From NCBI GenBank assembly GCA_009839725.1, contig VXPF01000124.1, forward strand, positions 1 through 42,403: a stretch of 42,403 bases of DNA. The letters run 5' to 3'. Both the position numbers and the translations under genes were made by a program. The notes below the pieces were generated by a model. It searched no databases. It was not told where the DNA came from and was given only the letters and a program-made list of their open reading frames with translations. The first letter of the stretch is position 1. Each line of letters begins with the position of its first letter. This DNA comes from Dehalococcoidia bacterium (GTDB lineage Bacteria > Chloroflexota > Dehalococcoidia > Tepidiformales > Tepidiformaceae). Of the stretch, positions 30,272-37,072 are shown in pieces.

Positions 30272-31641
30272 AGTTCCAACCGCTTCAGGCGCATGGCGTG
30301 CCTCGCCTCCCGGTTCAGCACGTCGACGATGGCCGCGGGGCGGCGCTCGATCACGTCGAGATCGGAGCCATCTATCATCACCACGCACAGGTTCATGTCG
30401 CGCATGATGCTGTTCGCATACGCCCTCGCATCGTCGCTGATCGAGCCTGTCGTCACGATGAGCACCGCGTTGCTCTTCAGAAAGTGCGTGAGGCCGACCT
30501 CCTTCGCTACGTCGTCGAGCCGCACCCGCCTGGTGTTCTTGCATTGGATCTGCCAGCGCGAGAAGACGAGTCGGTCGCTGTCGAAGATCAGGTCTACCTC
30601 GGCTCCGCCCGTGTCTTTGCCGCGAACACGCGTGCCGACGTACTTGAGATCGATGGACTGCATCAGTTTGAACGCCAAGGCCTCAAGCGCGAGCCCACGC
30701 CGATGGTGGTCGTCCGGCGTATCGATCTCGGCCCGGATGTCCGCCAGCGACCTGCGTAACAGCGGTCGAATATCGGGGATGACCTGTTGGTCGATCTGCT
30801 CGAGCAGGGGCGCGATGATATCGAGGTCTAGCCGGTCAGTTGCCGTGACCAAGAACGGCTTCGCGCCTCGCCCGCCCTGGCCAGTGCCGCGCTCAAGGGC
30901 GATGTACCCAGCGTCACGGAGCGGATAGAGCACCTGCTTAGGCAGGTTCTTCTCGTTGAAGTCACCGCCGTAGACCGCTGCGGCGAGCTGCTCCACTTCG
31001 TTCGAGAGATGGGGCCCCCCGCCACCGATATTGGCTAGCGCCTTGAGGTACGCTCGCTGCTCCAAGCTGAAGGTCGCGAGGACTTCGATCTCCACGGGGG
31101 TGACGCCCAGAATCTCCTCGAAGCGCCCCAGATCGACCCGGTAGTTCGTTACGAAGACACCCGCCCGCTCAAGCCACAACCGCATCGTGCTCATGTGCTT
31201 GCCGCCGCGCGGCACGACGATGCCGGTCGCCTCCAGGCGTTGGCGTAGGCTTATCAGCGTGATGCGGTCTCCGGCCGACTGCATGTCCATGATGCACTGA
31301 ACGAAGGCCGCACCTTGGCATTCTCTGAGGATGTGCCGCGCGAGAGCTTCGTACAGTTCGGCCTCGCTGCTCCTGACGGCGTAGAGCGAACGCCCAAACG
31401 GCGTCAGCGTCGCATCATCGGTCCCGATGATGCCGTACGCTCGCAGCGAGAGCTTGGTGTTGTTCGCCAACTTCCGCTTGTTGGCGTCAGATGTCGGACG
31501 GTCGGCGAAGTAACGGATGCGGACGGCATCCTCGAAGGCACGCCAATCACTAGCGTGTTCGTGAGCCAGCTCCAGCAGCACCGCCAGCTCGATCTGGGCC
31601 GGTGAGAACTCACTACCGAACGGTAGGTCGCTGCGAGCCAT
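30268..31641 (-). CDS. Restriction endonuclease, Mrr_cat-like C-terminal domain
   Basis: The protein is 457 residues. The C-terminal part has a PD-(D/E)xK core of the Mrr type: RGLALEALAFKLMQ (candidate Glu320), then Asp350 in GGAEVDLIFDS, and Gln366-Cys-Lys368 in WQIQCKNT. The N-terminal 300 residues are predicted helical and winged-helix-like (KLSLRAYGIIGTDDATLTPFG and LPKQVLYPLRDAGYIALERG), probably DNA recognition. It overlaps the M.PvuII-like methyltransferase by 4 bp, so they form one restriction-modification unit. It does not resemble the 157-residue R.PvuII. A promoter-like TAGACA-18-TATAGT lies upstream. No controller-protein gene is present. Confidence 0.82.
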   Translation of the reverse strand: MARSDLPFGSEFSPAQIELAVLLELAHEHASDWRAFEDAVRIRYFADRPTSDANKRKLANNTKLSLRAYGIIGTDDATLTPFGRSLYAVRSSEAELYEALARHILRECQGAAFVQCIMDMQSAGDRITLISLRQRLEATGIVVPRGGKHMSTMRLWLERAGVFVTNYRVDLGRFEEILGVTPVEIEVLATFSLEQRAYLKALANIGGGGPHLSNEVEQLAAAVYGGDFNEKNLPKQVLYPLRDAGYIALERGTGQGGRGAKPFLVTATDRLDLDIIAPLLEQIDQQVIPDIRPLLRRSLADIRAEIDTPDDHHRRGLALEALAFKLMQSIDLKYVGTRVRGKDTGGAEVDLIFDSDRLVFSRWQIQCKNTRRVRLDDVAKEVGLTHFLKSNAVLIVTTGSISDDARAYANSIMRDMNLCVVMIDGSDLDVIERRPAAIVDVLNREARHAMRLKRLEL

Positions 31642-31676
31642 CCGACTTCCGGCCTCGGCCGCCCCTCTCCTGAGCG

Positions 31677-31706
31677 ACTATATGTTTACGCGCTTGTTCT
31701 TGTCTA
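31677..31706 (-). promoter_or_regulatory. Sigma70-like promoter of the restriction-modification unit
   Basis: On the minus strand TAGACA (31701-31706) and TATAGT (31677-31682) are separated by 18 bp, 35 bp before the nuclease ATG. It is the best-formed two-part promoter in the window and faces away from the replication-relaxation gene. Confidence 0.5.
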
Positions 31707-31796
31707 CTGACTCCGGATTTGGGGCCTTTCTGCGCGAGGGGGATGCGGGTCGTAAAGAACATATGTACTCTGAATGGCGGATGCCGGAGTACCACC

Positions 31797-33731
31797 GTGG
31801 AACCGGAACTGACCGACGCCATCGGCGACTACCTGCTCGCGCACATCGAGCGCAACGGTCACGCACGCACGGCCGAGGCGTTCGGCGTCTCGCGCCACAC
31901 GCTGTGGCGCTTCCTCGAACGCGGCCAGCCGGGACGCGCCCTGCCCCGCGCCGTGATGGCCCGGGCCGGCGACACGCCCGCGAAGCTCCGTGCGGCGACG
32001 CGCGCCCTCAGGGGCGAGACGCGCCCGGCACCCCTTGAGCGCCCCCGTGCCCCGCGCCTGACGCAGGCCCTCCACGAGACGCTGCTGCTCGTCTGCGAGA
32101 CCCCCTTCGCGAGCGTCGAGAACCTCTCGCGCCTCAAGCGCCTGCCCGCCTCCAGCCTGCGCGAGCGATTGGCGAAGCTGCGGCGGATGGGCCTCGCCGA
32201 AGCGCATCCCCACCGCCTGGCGATGCTGAGCGACCGGCCGCTGCGGCGCCATGTCCCCACCGCGGCGGGCGTCGACGCCCTGGGCGACGACGACGTGCTG
32301 TACCGCCACCCCGTATCCCGCCAGTGGCTGCGCCTGCTCGCCGAGCGCCTCGACGGCGTGGCGCTTCTCTACGAGCTCGCGGCGATGATTGCCGACGCCG
32401 ACCCCGAGGAGGACCCCGTGCGCGTCGAGCACTGCCGCAGCGGTCCCTACGACGCGCTCGTTACGCTCTCGGGGGACCGCACGCTGGGCGTCGTGCGGCA
32501 GGGGGCGATGCTGAGCTCGGCCAGCCTGCGCTACCGCCTGCGGACGCTCGAGCGGCAGGACGTGCAGCAGCTGCCGCATGTGACGCTGGTCGCGACCGAC
32601 TCCGACCAGGACACGCGGCGCGCGGTGCGCGCGCTGCGGGAGCCCTCGGGCTTCCACCACAGCGCCGTGGCGACGCTGGGCGCGGTGATCGGCGGCGGGG
32701 CGCGGGCGCGCGTCTGGCAGCCCGCTCGCTACGGTCGCGGGAACACGCCGGTCGTGAAGCCGAGTTCCAGCCTGGCTTGGCTGGTCGACGTGGCGGGACG
32801 CGAGGCGGAGCACCCCGTGCACCGGGTGATGCCGAAGCGACTCTGGGCATGGCGAGCGTCGGGCGGCACGCGGGCGGCGCCGCCTGAGCCGGGAGACCTC
32901 GCGGACGCGGTGGCAACAAAGCTCGGGAGCGCAGAGAAGCGGATGCTGGACCTGCTGGCGGCGTGGCCGCTGTGCACGACGGAGCAGCTCGCCAACCTGA
33001 TGGGCGGCCTGACCGACCGGCGCGCGAACCAGTTGCTGCGCGCCCTGCGGCGGCTTGGCCTCGCGCGCCGCGACGGGGAGGCGCACGTGCTCACGGACGA
33101 GGGGCTGGCTTATCTCGCGCGGCGAGACCGGGCGGCGGTCGGTACGGCGCTGGGCCGCTGGAGCGCCGAGCGCACGGCTGATGGCCTCTACGCCGGCACG
33201 GCGCTGCGCGCGCTCGCCGCGCAGGTAGAGCACCAGCGGGGGCTGGCGGAGTGCGTCTCGATGCTCGCCCTCGACGCCCGCTACTCGCGCGATCACACGC
33301 TGCTCGACCTGTTGCCCACGCACCGCTCGCAGATCACGTACCGCCATCGCGAGACGAACTACGCAATCCACCCCGACGCCTCGTTCCAGCTCGGCTACAG
33401 GGACGAGTGGACTTGGTACCTGCTCGAGTACGAACGGCGCGCCGTCACCCCGAAGCGGCTGCCCGAGCGGCTCGTATCGTACGCCCGCTACTTCGGGAGC
33501 GGCCGTGCCCGGCTCGACCACGAGGGACGCTCGCCGATGGCGCTGTTCGTCTTCGAGACCGAGCACGCCGAGGAGATGTTCCTGCGGGCCGCCTCACGAC
33601 TGTCCGGAGTCCCACTGGCGAGCGCGACCACGGAGTCGATTGGCTTCGATGGTCCGCTGGGGCCGGCCTGGCGGTTGCCGGCTCCCGCTGCACCCGAACG
33701 CCGTCGCCTGCACTTCCTCGCACGGGGGTGA
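31797..33731 (+). CDS. Replication-relaxation family protein of a mobile element
   Basis: The protein is 644 residues. Residues 22-42 (HARTAEAFGVSRHTLWRFLE) are a helix-turn-helix closely similar to that of the gene at 36230. Winged-helix segments follow (about 90-150 and 375-430). The C-terminal part (NYAIHPDASFQLGY, WYLLEYERRAVTPKRL, LVSYARYF, about 520-565) resembles the Replic_Relax family found on plasmids and integrative elements, with a nuclease-like pattern of acidic and basic residues. The GTG start has GGAG 7 nt upstream; the frame is open back to 31719. It is divergent from the restriction-modification unit. Confidence 0.65.
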   Translation: MEPELTDAIGDYLLAHIERNGHARTAEAFGVSRHTLWRFLERGQPGRALPRAVMARAGDTPAKLRAATRALRGETRPAPLERPRAPRLTQALHETLLLVCETPFASVENLSRLKRLPASSLRERLAKLRRMGLAEAHPHRLAMLSDRPLRRHVPTAAGVDALGDDDVLYRHPVSRQWLRLLAERLDGVALLYELAAMIADADPEEDPVRVEHCRSGPYDALVTLSGDRTLGVVRQGAMLSSASLRYRLRTLERQDVQQLPHVTLVATDSDQDTRRAVRALREPSGFHHSAVATLGAVIGGGARARVWQPARYGRGNTPVVKPSSSLAWLVDVAGREAEHPVHRVMPKRLWAWRASGGTRAAPPEPGDLADAVATKLGSAEKRMLDLLAAWPLCTTEQLANLMGGLTDRRANQLLRALRRLGLARRDGEAHVLTDEGLAYLARRDRAAVGTALGRWSAERTADGLYAGTALRALAAQVEHQRGLAECVSMLALDARYSRDHTLLDLLPTHRSQITYRHRETNYAIHPDASFQLGYRDEWTWYLLEYERRAVTPKRLPERLVSYARYFGSGRARLDHEGRSPMALFVFETEHAEEMFLRAASRLSGVPLASATTESIGFDGPLGPAWRLPAPAAPERRRLHFLARG

Positions 33732-34078
33732 CACTCTGTCCGATGGCCGTTCGCAGGACTTCCAGTAGGGGGACTCGCCCGCCACGACGTTGGGGCAGCA
33801 CTGCCCCATGGAAACGCCTTGTCCCGCATGCACACGCGCGGTCCCGATGGGGCATTTCTACCTACGTTGTTCTTCCTACTCCCTCTGTCAGCCACAAACA
33901 GCCCGGATTGGGGCACATGGTGCAAAACCCGGTGCGCTGGGTCACGGCGTCCTGTAGGAGGCTGAGAAGCACATCGGGCGGTTCGCCCTGGGCGTGATCG
34001 AGCAGGATCCGCACCCTGTGCGAGAGTGTGCACCCACGATCCGGCAAGCCTGGCTCGGGATGGCCACGCGCCACGACC
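33732..34078. other. Non-coding or weakly coding stretch with TGGGGCA motifs
   Basis: This lies after the replication-relaxation gene and before the 3' end of the HEPN-motif gene. It holds a perfect palindrome, TGGGGCAG-CA-CTGCCCCA (33791-33808), and single TGGGGCA copies at 33848 and 33909. A possible small minus-strand gene covers part of it (33862-34107). Confidence 0.45.
33791..33808. promoter_or_regulatory. Perfect palindrome TGGGGCAG-CA-CTGCCCCA
   Basis: Eight-base arms around a 2-bp centre give an operator-like site 60 bp after the replication-relaxation gene. Its half-site recurs nearby and upstream of the HTH/coiled-coil gene. It could bind one of the element's HTH proteins; this is not shown. 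Confidence 0.4.
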
Positions 34079-34107
34079 CTACGAGACCAGACCTCGTGCA
34101 CGCGCAA
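33862..34107 (-). CDS. Possible small Cys-containing protein
   Basis: The frame is 81 residues and contains CTLSHRVRILLDHAQGEPPD and a CTMCPNPGC cluster that could bind a metal. It overlaps the 3' end of the upstream HEPN-motif gene by 29 bp in another frame. Codon bias is only moderately coding-like and no ribosome binding site is clear, so it may be spurious or start further in. Confidence 0.3.
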   Translation of the reverse strand: MRVHEVWSRRVVARGHPEPGLPDRGCTLSHRVRILLDHAQGEPPDVLLSLLQDAVTQRTGFCTMCPNPGCLWLTEGVGRTT

Positions 34108-35689
34108 GCAGCCAGATCAGGACGATAGCGTCAGCGCTCGGTCCTCCGAGCGTTCTCGCCGTACGTACGGACAAGAACCGGTGCCTGTGGCTGACGAGAT
34201 TGCGGGTCGCGACCGCGGCGGCAAGGGTGTTCGCGATGACTTCGGCGTGGCTGGCTCCGACTGCAAGCGCCGCCTCGGTGAGGGCAGCGGCGCGCTGGTC
34301 GAGGTCACCCTGCTTGTCGGACGTTCGGCCGCTGCCGATCAACGACTTGAACCGAATCAGCCACGGTGCCTCCGCCTTGCCGAGGATCATGACCAGCTTG
34401 CGGTACGGTTCCCCGTGATGACTCACCGATGCCTCGTGCCCGAGGTCTGCCTGTGCATCGAGGATGCCGCGGGCGAGTTGCTCGCCCGCCAAGGCCAGTT
34501 GCCTCAGGCCGCGGTGGAAGAAGCCCGGGTACCGATCTCTGCGCAGGTCAGCGTCGGTGTATGAGTATCGCTGGAGGCCGAACAGAACCTCCCAGAGGTC
34601 ATGATCGAGACAGAACCTCACGATTTCGTCTGGCACGGTGTCGATGCTGCCGTACTCGTTGGCGATCGCCGCCACCGGCTCCCGGCCAAGGATCGCTTTC
34701 AGGTTCCTCCGGGCGGCGTCCGCAGCAGCCTCAACCGGATCGAACCTGCGCAGCTGGACGGAGAGGCCCGGCCCGACGTGTTCCTCCGCAGCCGCAAGGA
34801 GGCCATCCCAGTCGTACTCGAACGCGTACTGGCAGAGCCTCTGGGCGTCTCGCAGGTATTCCTCCGCGTCGTCGGCCAATGCGATGCGCTCGTCCCGGCG
34901 GTAGTCCCCGATCAGCAGGGTGAGTTCGCTGAGGAACCGGAAGAACGCGGGCTCGTCAAGGTTTGAGACTTCCAGGGATCGCCGTGCCCAGGCCGCCATG
35001 GTGGAGTGCAGCTCTTCGGTCGCTGGCTTCGTGAGGGTTCCGCCGCTCACCCCGTCGAATGCTTCGGCGAGGGCCATCTGGTCCGCGTAGAGATAGCGCT
35101 CCAGCGCCTCGAACCCGTTGGCCATGCCTCGAAGCGACCGCATCTCCTCGGTGTCCTCGGGAAGGCGGTACCAGTCCCAGAGATGGTGTGGCGGGTCGAT
35201 GTGCCTCAGGAACCGCGAGTGCACGTAGTAGTACTCCCGCTGCCGGAGCCACGAGACGACGTGGACCTGCCACGGAGCGTAGTAGAGCTCGACCGTGCTC
35301 CGTCGCACGGTGTGCCCGTCCGGCGTGGTTAGCGAGATGGTTTCGTCAGCATCCCACGGTTCGAACGCTTCGCAACCGGGAGTGACCAGAAGAGAGTTCC
35401 GCTCACGCTCCGCGTCGAACGGGTGTAGGCCTCCTGCGTGGCGTTGCTGTAGCCGTCGCAAGGCATCGGGCGGGTCGAGATCGTCGGGATTCGTGACCGG
35501 CCAGAGGTTGTTCCTCTGGGTCACGGCGAGCAGATAGGCGGCTGGCTGGTGGAGCCGCAGCGCTGGCAACAGCAGGCAGTTCTCCTCGTAGAACTCCAAC
35601 TCGCGGTCGTTCAGGAACTTCACGTTGAGCGAGTTGGCATGGTCCTTGAAGGCCCGGAGGTCGATATAGCGTCGTCCGTGTCGATTCAT
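34079..35689 (-). CDS. Putative defence effector with C-terminal HEPN-type motif
   Basis: I do not recognise this 536-residue protein as a named family. It is soluble and mostly helical. The start (MNRHGRRYIDLRAFKDHAN) is chosen because earlier codons lack coding bias. The C-terminal 70 residues contain ATRNLVSHRHRF, where Arg496-Asn-x3-His501 matches the RNxxxH active site of HEPN RNases, within a helix-rich region like those of Abi-type proteins. N-terminal features such as LRQREYYYVHSRFLRHIDPP are distinctive but unassigned. It sits between mobile-element backbone genes, consistent with anti-phage cargo, which is inference. Confidence 0.6.
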   Translation of the reverse strand: MNRHGRRYIDLRAFKDHANSLNVKFLNDRELEFYEENCLLLPALRLHQPAAYLLAVTQRNNLWPVTNPDDLDPPDALRRLQQRHAGGLHPFDAERERNSLLVTPGCEAFEPWDADETISLTTPDGHTVRRSTVELYYAPWQVHVVSWLRQREYYYVHSRFLRHIDPPHHLWDWYRLPEDTEEMRSLRGMANGFEALERYLYADQMALAEAFDGVSGGTLTKPATEELHSTMAAWARRSLEVSNLDEPAFFRFLSELTLLIGDYRRDERIALADDAEEYLRDAQRLCQYAFEYDWDGLLAAAEEHVGPGLSVQLRRFDPVEAAADAARRNLKAILGREPVAAIANEYGSIDTVPDEIVRFCLDHDLWEVLFGLQRYSYTDADLRRDRYPGFFHRGLRQLALAGEQLARGILDAQADLGHEASVSHHGEPYRKLVMILGKAEAPWLIRFKSLIGSGRTSDKQGDLDQRAAALTEAALAVGASHAEVIANTLAAAVATRNLVSHRHRFLSVRTARTLGGPSADAIVLIWLLARARGLVS

Positions 35690-35783
35690 GGGCGCCCTGA
35701 GAGTCTGGCGACTCAGCGTCGCATGAGGTAGTCGCATGCCGGAACCGGGTTGAGGCGGCCCAGCTGGCTGGTACCCGAGTGAC

Positions 35784-35963
35784 TCACGCACTTTGGTCGC
35801 GCTTACGCTGGGGCTGCGTCGCGTCCGTCTGCGTCCCGTTTCTCGAGATGGCGAGAGCGCGGGAGTCAGCGAGCGCGCGGCGCGCGATGATGCGCGCGAG
35901 TGCGCGCAGGCCCTCGATGCGGAGCCGCTCCTGTTCGTCGCTCAGCGCTTGCTGCGTCTTCAC
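35784..35963 (-). CDS. Small helical protein of the mobile element
   Basis: The frame is 59 residues: MKTQQALSDEQERLRIEGLR, then ALARIIARRALADSRAL and a polar tail. The first 40 residues form a clear amphipathic helix with strong coding-type third-position GC. The start is GTG at 35963; GGGAG lies 11 nt before it. It is divergent from the HTH/coiled-coil gene. Function unknown. Confidence 0.45.
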   Translation of the reverse strand: MKTQQALSDEQERLRIEGLRALARIIARRALADSRALAISRNGTQTDATQPQRKRDQSA

Positions 35964-36175
35964 GGTCAGTCCATCTCCCAGCGGGGCGCAGTGGCCGTCC
36001 TGCCCGCGCAGGAACCCGTGGCTTTCTGACTCCAGCGTCGGAGGTGGGAACGGGCTTGACCATCCCCTGTAGGGGTATTGCGCGCGTGCAACCCCTTCCA
36101 GGGGGTGCCCTCCCTATGCACGAGGCGTCTTTCATTGCCGGGGGAGCCCCCGTTCCGCCGCGATGGGGCGCAAAA

Positions 36176-36196
36176 TGGGGCAGTTGGGGCAGCCCC
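36176..36196 (+). promoter_or_regulatory. TGGGGCA direct repeats before the HTH/coiled-coil gene
   Basis: TGGGGCA occurs at 36176 and again at 36185, a 9-bp period, and the second copy extends into GGGGC-A-GCCCC. A near copy (TGGGGCG) is at 36164. They lie 34-66 bp before the start at 36230 and match the palindrome half-site at 33791, so autoregulation by an element HTH protein is plausible. Confidence 0.35.
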
Positions 36197-36229
36197 GAAG
36201 GCGAGGCCAACGGGGGCAGCGGGGTGACG

Positions 36230-37027
36230 ATGAACGGCAACGAGACCGCGGAGCGGGAGCCCGAGCAGGTGCTGCTGGCGAGCCTGCGCGAGCTGATCGA
36301 CGAGGCGGGGCACGGCGAGGCGGCGAGGCAGCTGGGCGTCGACCGCAAGACGCTCTGGCGCGTGCTGGACCAGGGTCGGCTCACCCCGCGTGTCAGGCAG
36401 GCGCTGGAGCGGCGCGGCGCGAACCCCGAGGCGGCGCGGCGGCGCGGACGCCTGGACGTGCTGGAGCGCCGGACGGAGATGCTCGACAAGGACGTGGAGG
36501 CGCTGGCTGAGGCCGTCGAGGCGCTGCGCGAGGAGTTCGGGAGGCTGGCGGACCTACAGGCCGAGGCGCTGGGCGCGTGGGAGCGCAGGCTCTCGGCGGT
36601 GGAGGCGCGACTCGCCGGGACCGCAGCCGAGCCGCCCGGAGCGGGCCGCGACGGCGGCACCGAACCGCAGGTGAGCCACCCCGAGGTCGTGACCCTGGAA
36701 CCCGTGCAGGGCGACGAGATCGTCTACGGCGAGGCCGCCCCCGTCGTCTTGGAGTGGCGGGACCAGCGCATGACTCACCTCGACGAGGGTGCAAGGCGTG
36801 TCGAACGGGCGCGCGCCCTGGTGCGCATGTTTGAGCTGGAGATCGTCCTGATCAGGGATCACGAGCTGACGCTGCCACCCTCGGCGTACCCTTGGGACGA
36901 GTCCCGCCGCCGCGACGAGCTGACCAAGGTGAAGTTCTCCCTCGTGAGCGCTCGCTGGGAGCTGGCGCAGGCGTTGCTCTGGCGCTGGGTGCGGCTCGCG
37001 CTCACGCTCGGACGCTGGCGGAGGTGA
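36230..37027 (+). CDS. HTH and coiled-coil protein of the mobile element
   Basis: The protein is 265 residues. Residues 28-48 (HGEAARQLGVDRKTLWRVLD) are a helix-turn-helix closely like that of the replication-relaxation protein. About 75-135 form a heptad-rich coiled coil (DVLERRTEMLDKDVEALAEA and following). The C-terminal part (LEPVQGDEIVYGEAAPVVLE, PPSAYPWDESRRRDELTKVK) is unassigned and ends in hydrophobic-basic LLWRWVRLALTLGRWRR. The ATG has GGGG-rich sequence upstream; a longer frame from 36117 is possible. It is probably a DNA-binding partner or regulator of the element. Confidence 0.6.
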   Translation: MNGNETAEREPEQVLLASLRELIDEAGHGEAARQLGVDRKTLWRVLDQGRLTPRVRQALERRGANPEAARRRGRLDVLERRTEMLDKDVEALAEAVEALREEFGRLADLQAEALGAWERRLSAVEARLAGTAAEPPGAGRDGGTEPQVSHPEVVTLEPVQGDEIVYGEAAPVVLEWRDQRMTHLDEGARRVERARALVRMFELEIVLIRDHELTLPPSAYPWDESRRRDELTKVKFSLVSARWELAQALLWRWVRLALTLGRWRR

Positions 37028-37072
37028 CCACGTCAGCAGCGTGGAGGGTGAGACGTGGTTCTTGAACGCCCC

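Noticed and set aside
31704-33566. 620-residue minus-strand open frame
   Set aside because: It is antisense to the replication-relaxation gene, which has an HTH, a ribosome binding site and domain-like sequence. The antisense product is low-complexity Arg/Val-rich text.
35866-36660. 264-residue minus-strand open frame
   Set aside because: It is opposite the HTH/coiled-coil gene, is Ser/Arg-rich and lacks domains. The better minus-strand candidate in this area is the 59-residue frame at 35784-35963.
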